Shown here one piece after another: positions 53,201 through 61,088 of a stretch of 64,000 nt of DNA. The notes beneath the pieces are model-generated. The model ran no database searches. It saw only the letters and a list, made by a program, of their open reading frames with translations, and had not been told where the DNA came from. Each line of letters begins with the position of its first letter. Within the stretch, counting starts at the first letter, position 1. The stretch lies in assembly GCF_000422325.1 (NCBI RefSeq), contig NZ_KE383818.1, positions 309,945 to 373,944 of the forward strand. Direction: 5' to 3'. The position numbers and the translations under genes are program-made. The DNA is from Marinospirillum minutulum DSM 6287. GTDB taxonomy: Bacteria; Pseudomonadota; Gammaproteobacteria; Pseudomonadales; Halomonadaceae.

Positions 53201-54599
53201 GGTCGTATTCAGGGGGTGTTGCTTGCTCGTAGTGGAAAATAAACTGCATACGGCAAAGTGCTGAAGCAGAAAAATGCACAAAAAATTCAACAAACTCTGC
53301 TTCTAAAACTTCACTAAGCAGCTTTTGTGTTTTTAGCTGTAGGCTGGTTGTAAAAGTATCTTTAGGCAGGTAAACCAATACGGAATAGAGTTTGCTTAGC
53401 TGATCTTGGCGAATAAAAACGCGGGTTTTGCGTCTTTCTCGTAGATTAAAAATACCCAGTGCCGTAGAGGTTAGTTCTTCTAGCCCTATTTGGAAAAGAT
53501 CATCCCTTGGGTAGCTATCTAAAATTTGCAGCAGTTGGCGGCCATTGTGGCTACGCGGTTGCATTCCTATACTTTTAACGACCCTGGTTACTTTTTTGCG
53601 TAGTACTGGAATATCTTGAGGAATTTTGTTGTAAACAGCCGAGGTGTACAAACCGACAAAGCGTTTTTCTCCTGTTACTTTACCTGTGGCATCAAAGGTC
53701 TGAACAATGATTTCATCTGGAAAAGCCGCACGGTGCACACGAGCAAGCCTAGATGCTTTGGCAAAGGTGAGTAGATCCGTTGTAATACTGCTTAGAGGTG
53801 CGCAGGGGCTGGTTAGGCTGTCATCGAGTTTTAATAAACCTAATTCTGAACCCGCTAGTTTACAGAGGTATTGTTGCTGGTCTTTTTCTTCTAGGCGGTA
53901 TTCATCATAACCTAGAAAAATAAAGTGTTTGTCCGCTATCCAACTAAAAAAGTCACTGGCTTCGTTTAGGCTAACTAGCTCATCGCCTAGTTGAACTTGG
54001 GCTTCTGCTGCTGCTTTTAGTTGCTTACTTATAGCCAGGGCTTGGTTTTGCATGGCTGTAAAATCGGTGACAGCTAGGCGAACTTCATCTAGTGCAGCAA
54101 GGAGTTCTTCTTGAATTTGATTTCTTTCTTGCTCATCGGTAATGGCATCTACTTCAATTAAAATCAGTGATTCAGTTTTTTGGCTAGTTTCTTCACTCGC
54201 GGCTGTGAGTCGTTCTAGCTCACCTTCGCTAGAGCGCTGTACAGCAAAAATTGCATTGTGTAGCGAGTGAAGCGTTAAATGGCGGCGGTTAATCAGTAGA
54301 CGTAATGAGTCCACTAAAAGTGGCATGTCGGTATTTAATATTTGAATAAAAGTGCGCGGTGACTGCCAGCCATCTAGGTTTATATCTGGGTTGAATAGCC
54401 TTATTTTTGGGGTGTTGCTATTAAAGTTTTGTAAAAATTTCCAAGTAGACAGAGTAGCACCATAAAAAGCGTCTTCTGACCAGTTAGTAAGCTCTTCAAG
54501 CGCAGCAAATTTATAAAAATGCTCTGCAAAATGCATAACATCTTTGGGGGCTTGTAAGCGGTTAACAACTTCCTTTAGTGCTGTTTGTTGAGTTAGCAT
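50259..54599 (-). CDS. gdhB: NAD-specific glutamate dehydrogenase, large type
   Basis: A catabolic enzyme converting glutamate to 2-oxoglutarate. The 1446 aa protein belongs to the L-GDH180-like family, with ACT-like regulatory segments in the first 700 residues. The catalytic GDH core is near residues 790-1200 ([29 protein letters not shown] with the catalytic Lys, [15 protein letters not shown]). A helical C-terminus follows. It is shorter than the approximately 1600 aa Pseudomonas GdhB, mostly at the N-terminus. Confidence 0.93.
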   Translation of the reverse strand: [1446 protein letters not shown]

Positions 54600-54698
54600 T
54601 CTTACTCCTAAAACTTGTTTTTTGTGCTATTGATGCCAGCTGTTACACTGAAGCGAATTTATTTTTTGTTTAACAATTAAAAGGATAGGCTAGCGCTA

Positions 54699-55658
54699 AT
54701 GACTGTTCATGCCAGTTTTTTACAATTACACCAGCAGTTAAGCCGTGCTGTTATAGGGCAGCAGCTACTGGTTGAGCGTTTACTAGTGGCACTTTTAGCT
54801 GATGGTCACCTTTTAGTTGAAGGAGCGCCAGGTTTAGCTAAAACACGGGCGATCCAATCTTTGGCTGAACAGTTAGATGTGTCATTTCAGCGTATACAAT
54901 TTACCCCAGATTTGCTACCTGCCGATTTAACTGGCTCTGAAGTATTTAATGCCCAAACCAGTAAATTTGCTTTCAGACCAGGTCCGGTTTTTAGCCATTT
55001 TGTCTTGGCTGATGAAATTAACCGCGCCCCCGCTAAGGTACAGTCGGCTCTTTTAGAAGCCATGGCTGAGCGTCAAGTGAGTGTGGGTGGCAAAACCCGC
55101 CCACTACCTGAAATCTTTATGGTTATGGCAACTCAAAACCCACTGGAACAAGAAGGTACCTATGCTTTGCCCGAGGCACAATTAGACCGCTTCTTGCTAC
55201 ATACTTGGGTGAGCTACCCTAATGCTGCCGACGAGCTAGCTATTATGCGCCTAGTGAGGGGTGAAAAGTCGACGGGTACAAATAAAATCGCCTTGCAGCT
55301 TCCGCAAAGCAGTATTTTAGAAGCGCGAAAAGCCGTACAAAAAGTACACCTTGCAGAGCCTTTAGAAAAATACATCGTTGATTTGGTTCAGGCGACACGC
55401 CAAGCAGGGCGCTACGATGAGCAGCTAGGGCGCTATATTCGTATGGGGGCAAGTCCTCGTGCTTCGCTTGCCCTAGATAGTTGTTCACGTGCTTTAGCTT
55501 GGTTAAAAGGCAGGGCAGAAGTATTGCCTGAAGATATTCAGCAATTAGCCCCTGATGTATTACGCCATAGGTTGCTGCTAAGTTACGAGGCTGATGCAGA
55601 AGGCGTTAGAGTTGATGCCGTTATTCAGCGCTTGCTTACTTTGGTGGCCTTGGCGTGA
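54699..55658 (+). CDS. MoxR-type AAA ATPase
   Basis: The 319 aa protein has Walker A VEGAPGLAKTR near residue 41, Walker B FVLADEINRAPAKVQ near residue 105, and MATQNPLEQEGTYALPEAQL. MoxR ATPases act as chaperones for the von Willebrand factor A proteins encoded downstream. It overlaps the next gene by 4 bp and begins the bat operon. Confidence 0.93.
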   Translation: MTVHASFLQLHQQLSRAVIGQQLLVERLLVALLADGHLLVEGAPGLAKTRAIQSLAEQLDVSFQRIQFTPDLLPADLTGSEVFNAQTSKFAFRPGPVFSHFVLADEINRAPAKVQSALLEAMAERQVSVGGKTRPLPEIFMVMATQNPLEQEGTYALPEAQLDRFLLHTWVSYPNAADELAIMRLVRGEKSTGTNKIALQLPQSSILEARKAVQKVHLAEPLEKYIVDLVQATRQAGRYDEQLGRYIRMGASPRASLALDSCSRALAWLKGRAEVLPEDIQQLAPDVLRHRLLLSYEADAEGVRVDAVIQRLLTLVALA

Positions 55659-56572
55659 CCGCTGAAATTCAATTAAGTATTTCCTTAGCAGAACTACAAG
55701 GTTTGCGAAGCTTTGCTACTGCGCTGCATTTAAATAAGCTAGTCAGCAAAAGCCGTTTAATGCTGGGTGAACGCAGTGGAGCAACACTAGGTCGAGGATT
55801 AGAATTTAGTGAAGTGCGTAGCTATCAAATGGGTGATGATTTACGCCATTTAGATTGGAAAGTAACGGCAAGGCGGGGGCAGCCTTTTACGCGAGTTTAC
55901 CAAGAAGAGCAGCAGCGCCCGGTGATGTTATTTGTAGACTTGGCCTCCCAGTTACAATTTGGCCTGGCAGGCAGTAAGGCAGTTTTAGCCGCTAAGCTGG
56001 CCGCTGTTTTGAGTTGGTCAGCTTTGCAAGATAAAGACTTGGTGGGTGGCTGGATAGAAACCGATCAACAAAGTTATTGGCAGCCAGCAGTAAAACAAGC
56101 CAGAGAAGTGAGTCCGTTTTTAGCACGCCTAGCAACCATTACCCAAAACTTAGGTGAATTAAAACCCCGTGCGCCAGAACAATTAGATAAAGCTTTAGAT
56201 GCTTTTGCACGGCGCTTACCTAGGGGTGCGTTAGCCGTTGTAATCAGTGATTGGGTGGGCTGGGCTAATCCAACTAGCCTAAAGCGTTTAGCCCAGCGTG
56301 GGTCACTATTGCTAGTGCATTTAACTGACCCTTTAGACCAAAATCTGCCCGCTAATGCTGGTCCTGTGGTTTTGCAAGGAAAAATACAGCCAGTCACTTC
56401 TGCTTTGCAAGAAGCTTGGCAGGCCGCTTTTTTACAGCGGGTTGCTAATCTTAAAAAGGCAGTAGGCCAGCAGGCTGGTTATTTACAATTAAGCACAACC
56501 AACCAAGATAATTGGTTGAAGCCCCTGCTACCAACGTCTAGTTACGCGGATACAACAGGAATTAATCTTTAA
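55655..56572 (+). CDS. DUF58-domain protein
   Basis: The 305 aa protein has the DUF58 core GDDLRHLDWKVTARRGQPFT followed by VMLFVDLASQLQF, a vWA-like fold lacking a clear MIDAS. It is always found between moxR and bat genes in such operons. The precise role is unknown. Confidence 0.92.
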   Translation: MTAEIQLSISLAELQGLRSFATALHLNKLVSKSRLMLGERSGATLGRGLEFSEVRSYQMGDDLRHLDWKVTARRGQPFTRVYQEEQQRPVMLFVDLASQLQFGLAGSKAVLAAKLAAVLSWSALQDKDLVGGWIETDQQSYWQPAVKQAREVSPFLARLATITQNLGELKPRAPEQLDKALDAFARRLPRGALAVVISDWVGWANPTSLKRLAQRGSLLLVHLTDPLDQNLPANAGPVVLQGKIQPVTSALQEAWQAAFLQRVANLKKAVGQQAGYLQLSTTNQDNWLKPLLPTSSYADTTGINL

Positions 56573-56622
56573 AAAGAGTAGAATAGCGCGCTTAACTTTA
56601 GGGATAGTAATAGAAACCACCT

Positions 56623-57108
56623 ATGAATCTTGAAGAACTTAAACAATTAGTTAAACCTTTAATGCCGCCTTCAGCCGCTGATGCTTGGCCACCTGCACCT
56701 TGGGTTTGGTGGTTGGTCGGTGGTTTGGCAGCACTAGTGCTACTGGTGGTTTTTATTCGCTGGTACCGTCGCACCCATGTTAGGCGTTATGCTTATGCTG
56801 AATTAGAAGCGATTCAAGCTAGATACCAGCAAAGCCAAGATGCAGCGCGTTATTTATACGAAGTAAACCTCTTGCTTAGGCGAATAGCGGTACGTAATTT
56901 TAGTCGCGCTAAGGTTGCCGCTTTAACGGGTGAAGACTGGTTAGAATTTTTAGATTGGAGCCGTGGTCGTAAACGAGGCGATGATCCAGGCTTTATGGAA
57001 GGTAGCGGTAAAATTCTTGCTTGGGGTGCTTACAAAGCACAGCCAGAAAGCTTTGAAGTTGAACGCCTGCAAAAACTGGTTCGTGCATGGATACGCCGAC
57101 AAACCTAA
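56623..57108 (+). CDS. DUF4381-domain membrane protein
   Basis: The 161 aa protein has one transmembrane helix at residues 28-46 (VWWLVGGLAALVLLVVFIRW) and a cytosolic helical domain (YAYAELEAIQARY, LLRRIAVRNF, ALTGEDWLEFLD). It overlaps the next gene by 22 bp. It is part of the bat operon with no known biochemical role. Confidence 0.88.
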   Translation: MNLEELKQLVKPLMPPSAADAWPPAPWVWWLVGGLAALVLLVVFIRWYRRTHVRRYAYAELEAIQARYQQSQDAARYLYEVNLLLRRIAVRNFSRAKVAALTGEDWLEFLDWSRGRKRGDDPGFMEGSGKILAWGAYKAQPESFEVERLQKLVRAWIRRQT

Positions 57109-58076
57109 GCCTTGTCTGGCCTTGGGCAGTGGTTTTATTACCTCTGCCTTGGCTGGTTGCTAGGCTGCTAAAAAAACTGCCCAGCGTTTTTTTTAGTTCT
57201 AATTCAACGGCTGCTAAAGGTGCGCTTAAATTACCTCACCTAGCTAGCCCGCTTTTACCTGCAACAGCACCTTCAACTTCAATTAAACCCAGTTTTCTCG
57301 CCCAGCTAGGTTGGCGGGGTGGGTTATGGTGTTTATTGGTTTTAGCTTTAATGCGCCCTGAATGGCAGCAGGCAGAAATAGAAGTTACTTATAAAAGTCG
57401 ACAACTGCTTTTGTTAGTGGATATTTCTGGCAGCATGAAAGAGTTAATGCAGGGTAGAACCCGCTTAGATCAGGTTAAAGAAGTAGTAAGAGGTTTTATT
57501 CAACAGCGTCCTAGAGATCATATTGGTTTGGTTGTGTTTGGTGGTGAAGCCTACCTTTATGTGCCTAGAACACTCGACCATAATTTACTTACTCAACAGT
57601 TACAAAGCTTACAGCCGGGTATGGCCGGTTCAGGCACGGCCATAGGTGATGCTTTAGGGGTAGGCGTACAAAACTTACGCTCAGCTTTAGGTCAGCCAGC
57701 CATGTTGCTCTTAACCGATGGTGCAAATAATGCAGGGCAACTTAAGCCTGAAGAAGCCTTAGCTATGGCAACTGCTGCGGCTATTCCTACGCATCTAGTG
57801 GTGGTTGACCAAGAACTAGAACCCCAGCTTTCTAATGCTATTAAGCAAACGGGTGGTGAAGTATTTAGTGCTTATTCGCAAGAAGAACTGGCTAGGGTTT
57901 ATGAAAAAATTCATCAGCTAGAACCACAAACACAAGTGCGTTATCTGCGCCCATCCCTTTCTTTAGCCTTTATTCCTCTGCTACTAGCACTTATGTTAGC
58001 CGCTAGCCAAATCCAGCCTTTGCAGAATGTTATAGCTAAAGCCAAATCTTTAAGCCTTAGGTCAAGCAATGAGTGA
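57087..58076 (+). CDS. batA: BatA-like vWA membrane protein
   Basis: The 329 aa protein has an N-terminal membrane segment, then a vWA domain with an intact MIDAS: DISGSM near residue 111, the Thr in GSGTAIGDALG near 185, and LLTDGANNAG near 210. A C-terminal transmembrane helix follows. It overlaps batB by 8 bp. Bat proteins are linked to stress tolerance and envelope maintenance. Confidence 0.92.
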   Translation: MDTPTNLSLVWPWAVVLLPLPWLVARLLKKLPSVFFSSNSTAAKGALKLPHLASPLLPATAPSTSIKPSFLAQLGWRGGLWCLLVLALMRPEWQQAEIEVTYKSRQLLLLVDISGSMKELMQGRTRLDQVKEVVRGFIQQRPRDHIGLVVFGGEAYLYVPRTLDHNLLTQQLQSLQPGMAGSGTAIGDALGVGVQNLRSALGQPAMLLLTDGANNAGQLKPEEALAMATAAAIPTHLVVVDQELEPQLSNAIKQTGGEVFSAYSQEELARVYEKIHQLEPQTQVRYLRPSLSLAFIPLLLALMLAASQIQPLQNVIAKAKSLSLRSSNE

Positions 58077-59664
58077 TTTTCTAGCTAGACCTTGGTTGCT
58101 TTTGGCAGCACCCGTTATTTATTGGGTATTAAAAGAAGTTTTGCGTGCTAAGCAAGAGGCAAGCTGGGAATATATTTTACCACCTGAATTAGCAAAACGC
58201 TTACTAACCAATGATGAAGCGGCTACTAGTAAGCCTGCCCTGATTAAACGCACTTGGGTGCTAGGCCTGTTAACCCTTTTATTTACCCTAGCTTTAGCGG
58301 GTGTAGGTTATGTTTTAAAAGCCGACCAACTCCCTAATGAGCAGCAGGAATTGGTGATTATTCAGTACCTTTCACCGCCAATACGTGGCAACACACTTCC
58401 GCAGCAGCAGTTAGAGGCTAGTCAGCGTACTTTAATTCCTTTATTAAATGCCCGTAAACAGGGAAAAACCGCTTTAATTTATTATGCAGGCAGTGCACAT
58501 TTAGTTAGCCCTATGACAGATGACACTAATACTTTAAGGCAGTTATTAAGCCTCTCTCATCCTTCTGTTATGCCCTTGGGTGGTCATCAACCCCTTGCTG
58601 CTTTTCGCTTGGCTGCTAATTTAGGCAAGCTAGCTAAGCAAGACAAACAAGGGCGCTTAGATTGGTTGTGGTTAACGGATCAACTGCCCAATAAAGCAAT
58701 GAGAGAACAACTAATACAAATTAAGCCACCTAAGGCTAATTTATACTTAGTTTGGTTAGCGGCTAACCCTGTAGAAATAACCAAACAACAAGCAGTTTTT
58801 GCTGATTTAGGTATTAAGTTGCTGCACCCTGAACAACTAGCCAGTAATTTTCAACAATTTAATCGTTCAGCCGCAAGCCTAGCTGAAGAAAACCAGCAAG
58901 GAATCCGATTTTTTCAGGAATTAAGCCACTGGCCTTTATTAGCTGCCTTATTACTTTTACTTTGGCAGTATTTTGAACAGCCTAGAGTCAAATTGCCTTT
59001 TAAAACAAGCCTAGGGTTGCTGGTGTTTTTTGTAGGTTTAACCAGCCATCAACCCTTGCAAGCCGCTGGCTGGCAAAATTTAGACTATCAAGCTTGGCAA
59101 GCCCTTAAAGCGGGTGAGGCTGAACAAGCACAAAAGTTAGCTAAACGAACCGACTTAAAAGCTCATGCTGAGTTTTTGCTGGGCAACTATGCCAAGGCAG
59201 CAGAGTTATTTACCCTATGGCAGGCAGAGAACCTAACCCAAGATAAAAAACGCCAAGCTGAAGATTTATATAACAGAGGTACGGCTTGGTTGTTAGCAGG
59301 GCAGCCAAAATTGGCATTAGATGATTTTAAACAGGCTAAAGACTTGCACCCAGACTGGCCAGAAAGTTGTTTTAATCGTGAACTAGCCAAGGCTCAGTTA
59401 GCTAAGCAAGCTACACCAACGGAACAAAGCTTATTAAAAAAATGTGCTTCTGTTAGCCAGGAATCAGCAGCCAGTGAGCCAGAAGAAGCAACGAATGAAG
59501 CGCAAGAAAAAGAACAAGACTGGCAGCCAAAAGAAAATTCAAGCTGTATTGATTGCCCGCCCTTGGATGCCACCCAAGAAAAACAGCTTCAACAATTACA
59601 AGAAGACCCTTGGCGCTTATTAAAACACCGTTTTAAAAGCGAACTAAGAGAACAGCGCCCATGA
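58069..59664 (+). CDS. batB: BatB/BatC-like protein: degenerate vWA plus TPR
   Basis: A 531 aa membrane protein with transmembrane helices at about residues 8-22, 68-84, 287-300 and 316-330. Its vWA domain lacks the metal site. The usual DLSPSM is YLSPPI, and TDG is TDQ. A periplasmic or cytosolic tail carries two TPR-like repeats (LLGNYAKAAELF, LYNRGTAWLLAG and NRELAKAQL), as in BatB-BatC fusions. It overlaps batD by 4 bp. Confidence 0.88.
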   Translation: MSDFLARPWLLLAAPVIYWVLKEVLRAKQEASWEYILPPELAKRLLTNDEAATSKPALIKRTWVLGLLTLLFTLALAGVGYVLKADQLPNEQQELVIIQYLSPPIRGNTLPQQQLEASQRTLIPLLNARKQGKTALIYYAGSAHLVSPMTDDTNTLRQLLSLSHPSVMPLGGHQPLAAFRLAANLGKLAKQDKQGRLDWLWLTDQLPNKAMREQLIQIKPPKANLYLVWLAANPVEITKQQAVFADLGIKLLHPEQLASNFQQFNRSAASLAEENQQGIRFFQELSHWPLLAALLLLLWQYFEQPRVKLPFKTSLGLLVFFVGLTSHQPLQAAGWQNLDYQAWQALKAGEAEQAQKLAKRTDLKAHAEFLLGNYAKAAELFTLWQAENLTQDKKRQAEDLYNRGTAWLLAGQPKLALDDFKQAKDLHPDWPESCFNRELAKAQLAKQATPTEQSLLKKCASVSQESAASEPEEATNEAQEKEQDWQPKENSSCIDCPPLDATQEKQLQQLQEDPWRLLKHRFKSELREQRP

Positions 59665-61010
59665 GGTTATTTTACTTACTTTCTTGTTGCTGCTTGCTGT
59701 TAGCAACCAACCCAGCCCAAGCCGTGTTATTAACGTTAGGGCAATCTAAACTTATAGCTGGCGAGCAGTTAGAAATTTTGGTTGAAGCCCCAAGCAGCCA
59801 AGTAAATGCGCCTGTTATAGAGCTACCGGTAAGCTGGCAAACGCATTTTAAACTGGTTGATCAAATGCATCAGGTTGAAGCTAGGCCAAGAGGTGATTAC
59901 ATGCACCGCTGGTCTTTAGTTTTACAGCACCAGCAAGCCGACAGTATTAGTCGGCGTTTGCAACTAGAACCCCTAAAAGTTAATGGCAGAAGCTCTCAAC
60001 CTTTACGAGTGAGCATTGAAGCAGCCAGAAAAAAAACACTGCCAACCAAGCAGCCTTTAAGTCAGCCTTTGCAAATGCAGCAGCAGATTGATTTTAGTGA
60101 TGCTTATATTGGTCAAACACTGGTGTATGAATTATTAATTCGTTATCAAGGTTTTCCTATTGAACCACGGCTTAGCCCTCTTGAAGTTAAAGGTGCAACG
60201 GCAAGGCAGCTAGGGGAAGGACGAGAGCAGGGGTTTAATCATCGTGGGGTTAAGGTGCAAGAAGCACGTTGGCAGGAGTTGCTTCAGCTGCATGAAACAG
60301 AAGTGGTTATTGCACCGCGTTTTTTTTCTAGCCGCTTAGTTTTTACAGGGCAATCAACAGGGCAGCTATATGAAACCCAAACATCAGAGTTAAAGGTTAA
60401 GGTGCGCCCCATTCCTACTAGCTGGCCTGCTGAACAGCCTTGGTTGCCCGCTTTGGGCGTAAACCTAGAAGCTGCTTTTTTACCTCACCCTAGGCAGGTT
60501 AAACAGGATGAGCCTTTAGAATTAACCATTCATTTAGATGTTGTTGGTCAGCAAGCACGTAACCTGCCACAGTTTAAAGCTTTGACATCTGAAAACTGGC
60601 GTATAGAACCCCTAACAGAAGAATTGGCTGATAAAATTGTGGATGGGCTTCTGGTGGGACAGTTAAAACAACGCTTGTTGTTCTACCCTAAAAAGGCAGG
60701 TGATTTAAAACTACCCAATTTAACCCTGCATTGGTGGGATGTAAGGCAAGATAAAGCAGCAAAAAGCCAAGTAAACTTAGGTCAGCTAACTGTTTTACCT
60801 AGGGGCAATTTAAACCCACCGACTCTTAACAAGGCAGATACAACCTTAACTGAGCCTAGTAATAAAAAAATAGAGACTCAAACAGACAAGGGGTGGTTCG
60901 GTTGGTTGTTAATAATTTTGGGTTCTTTAGCGATTATTGTTGCTTGCTTAGGGTGGCTAAAAAAACAGCCTAAAAGTTTAGACTTGCCGCCTTTAAACCC
61001 TCAGCTTTAA
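59661..61010 (+). CDS. batD: BatD-like periplasmic membrane-anchored protein
   Basis: The 449 aa protein has a signal peptide (about 1-22, ending NPAQA), beta-sandwich domains typical of BatD (SDAYIGQTLVYELLIRYQG) and a C-terminal transmembrane helix near 412-432. It is the last gene of the moxR-bat operon. Confidence 0.9.
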   Translation: MRLFYLLSCCCLLLATNPAQAVLLTLGQSKLIAGEQLEILVEAPSSQVNAPVIELPVSWQTHFKLVDQMHQVEARPRGDYMHRWSLVLQHQQADSISRRLQLEPLKVNGRSSQPLRVSIEAARKKTLPTKQPLSQPLQMQQQIDFSDAYIGQTLVYELLIRYQGFPIEPRLSPLEVKGATARQLGEGREQGFNHRGVKVQEARWQELLQLHETEVVIAPRFFSSRLVFTGQSTGQLYETQTSELKVKVRPIPTSWPAEQPWLPALGVNLEAAFLPHPRQVKQDEPLELTIHLDVVGQQARNLPQFKALTSENWRIEPLTEELADKIVDGLLVGQLKQRLLFYPKKAGDLKLPNLTLHWWDVRQDKAAKSQVNLGQLTVLPRGNLNPPTLNKADTTLTEPSNKKIETQTDKGWFGWLLIILGSLAIIVACLGWLKKQPKSLDLPPLNPQL

Positions 61011-61018
61011 ATTTTTAA

Positions 61019-61055
61019 TAAAAAAAGAGCGACCTCATAAAGCATGAGATCGCTC
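61019..61055 (-). terminator. Terminator of the nitric oxide reductase gene
   Basis: GAGCGACCTCAT pairs with ATGAGATCGCTC (one mismatch) and the minus strand continues with T7. It also separates the convergent bat operon. Confidence 0.75.
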
Positions 61056-61088
61056 AACACCTTCCTTAGTTCGACTAACCTAGTTTTT

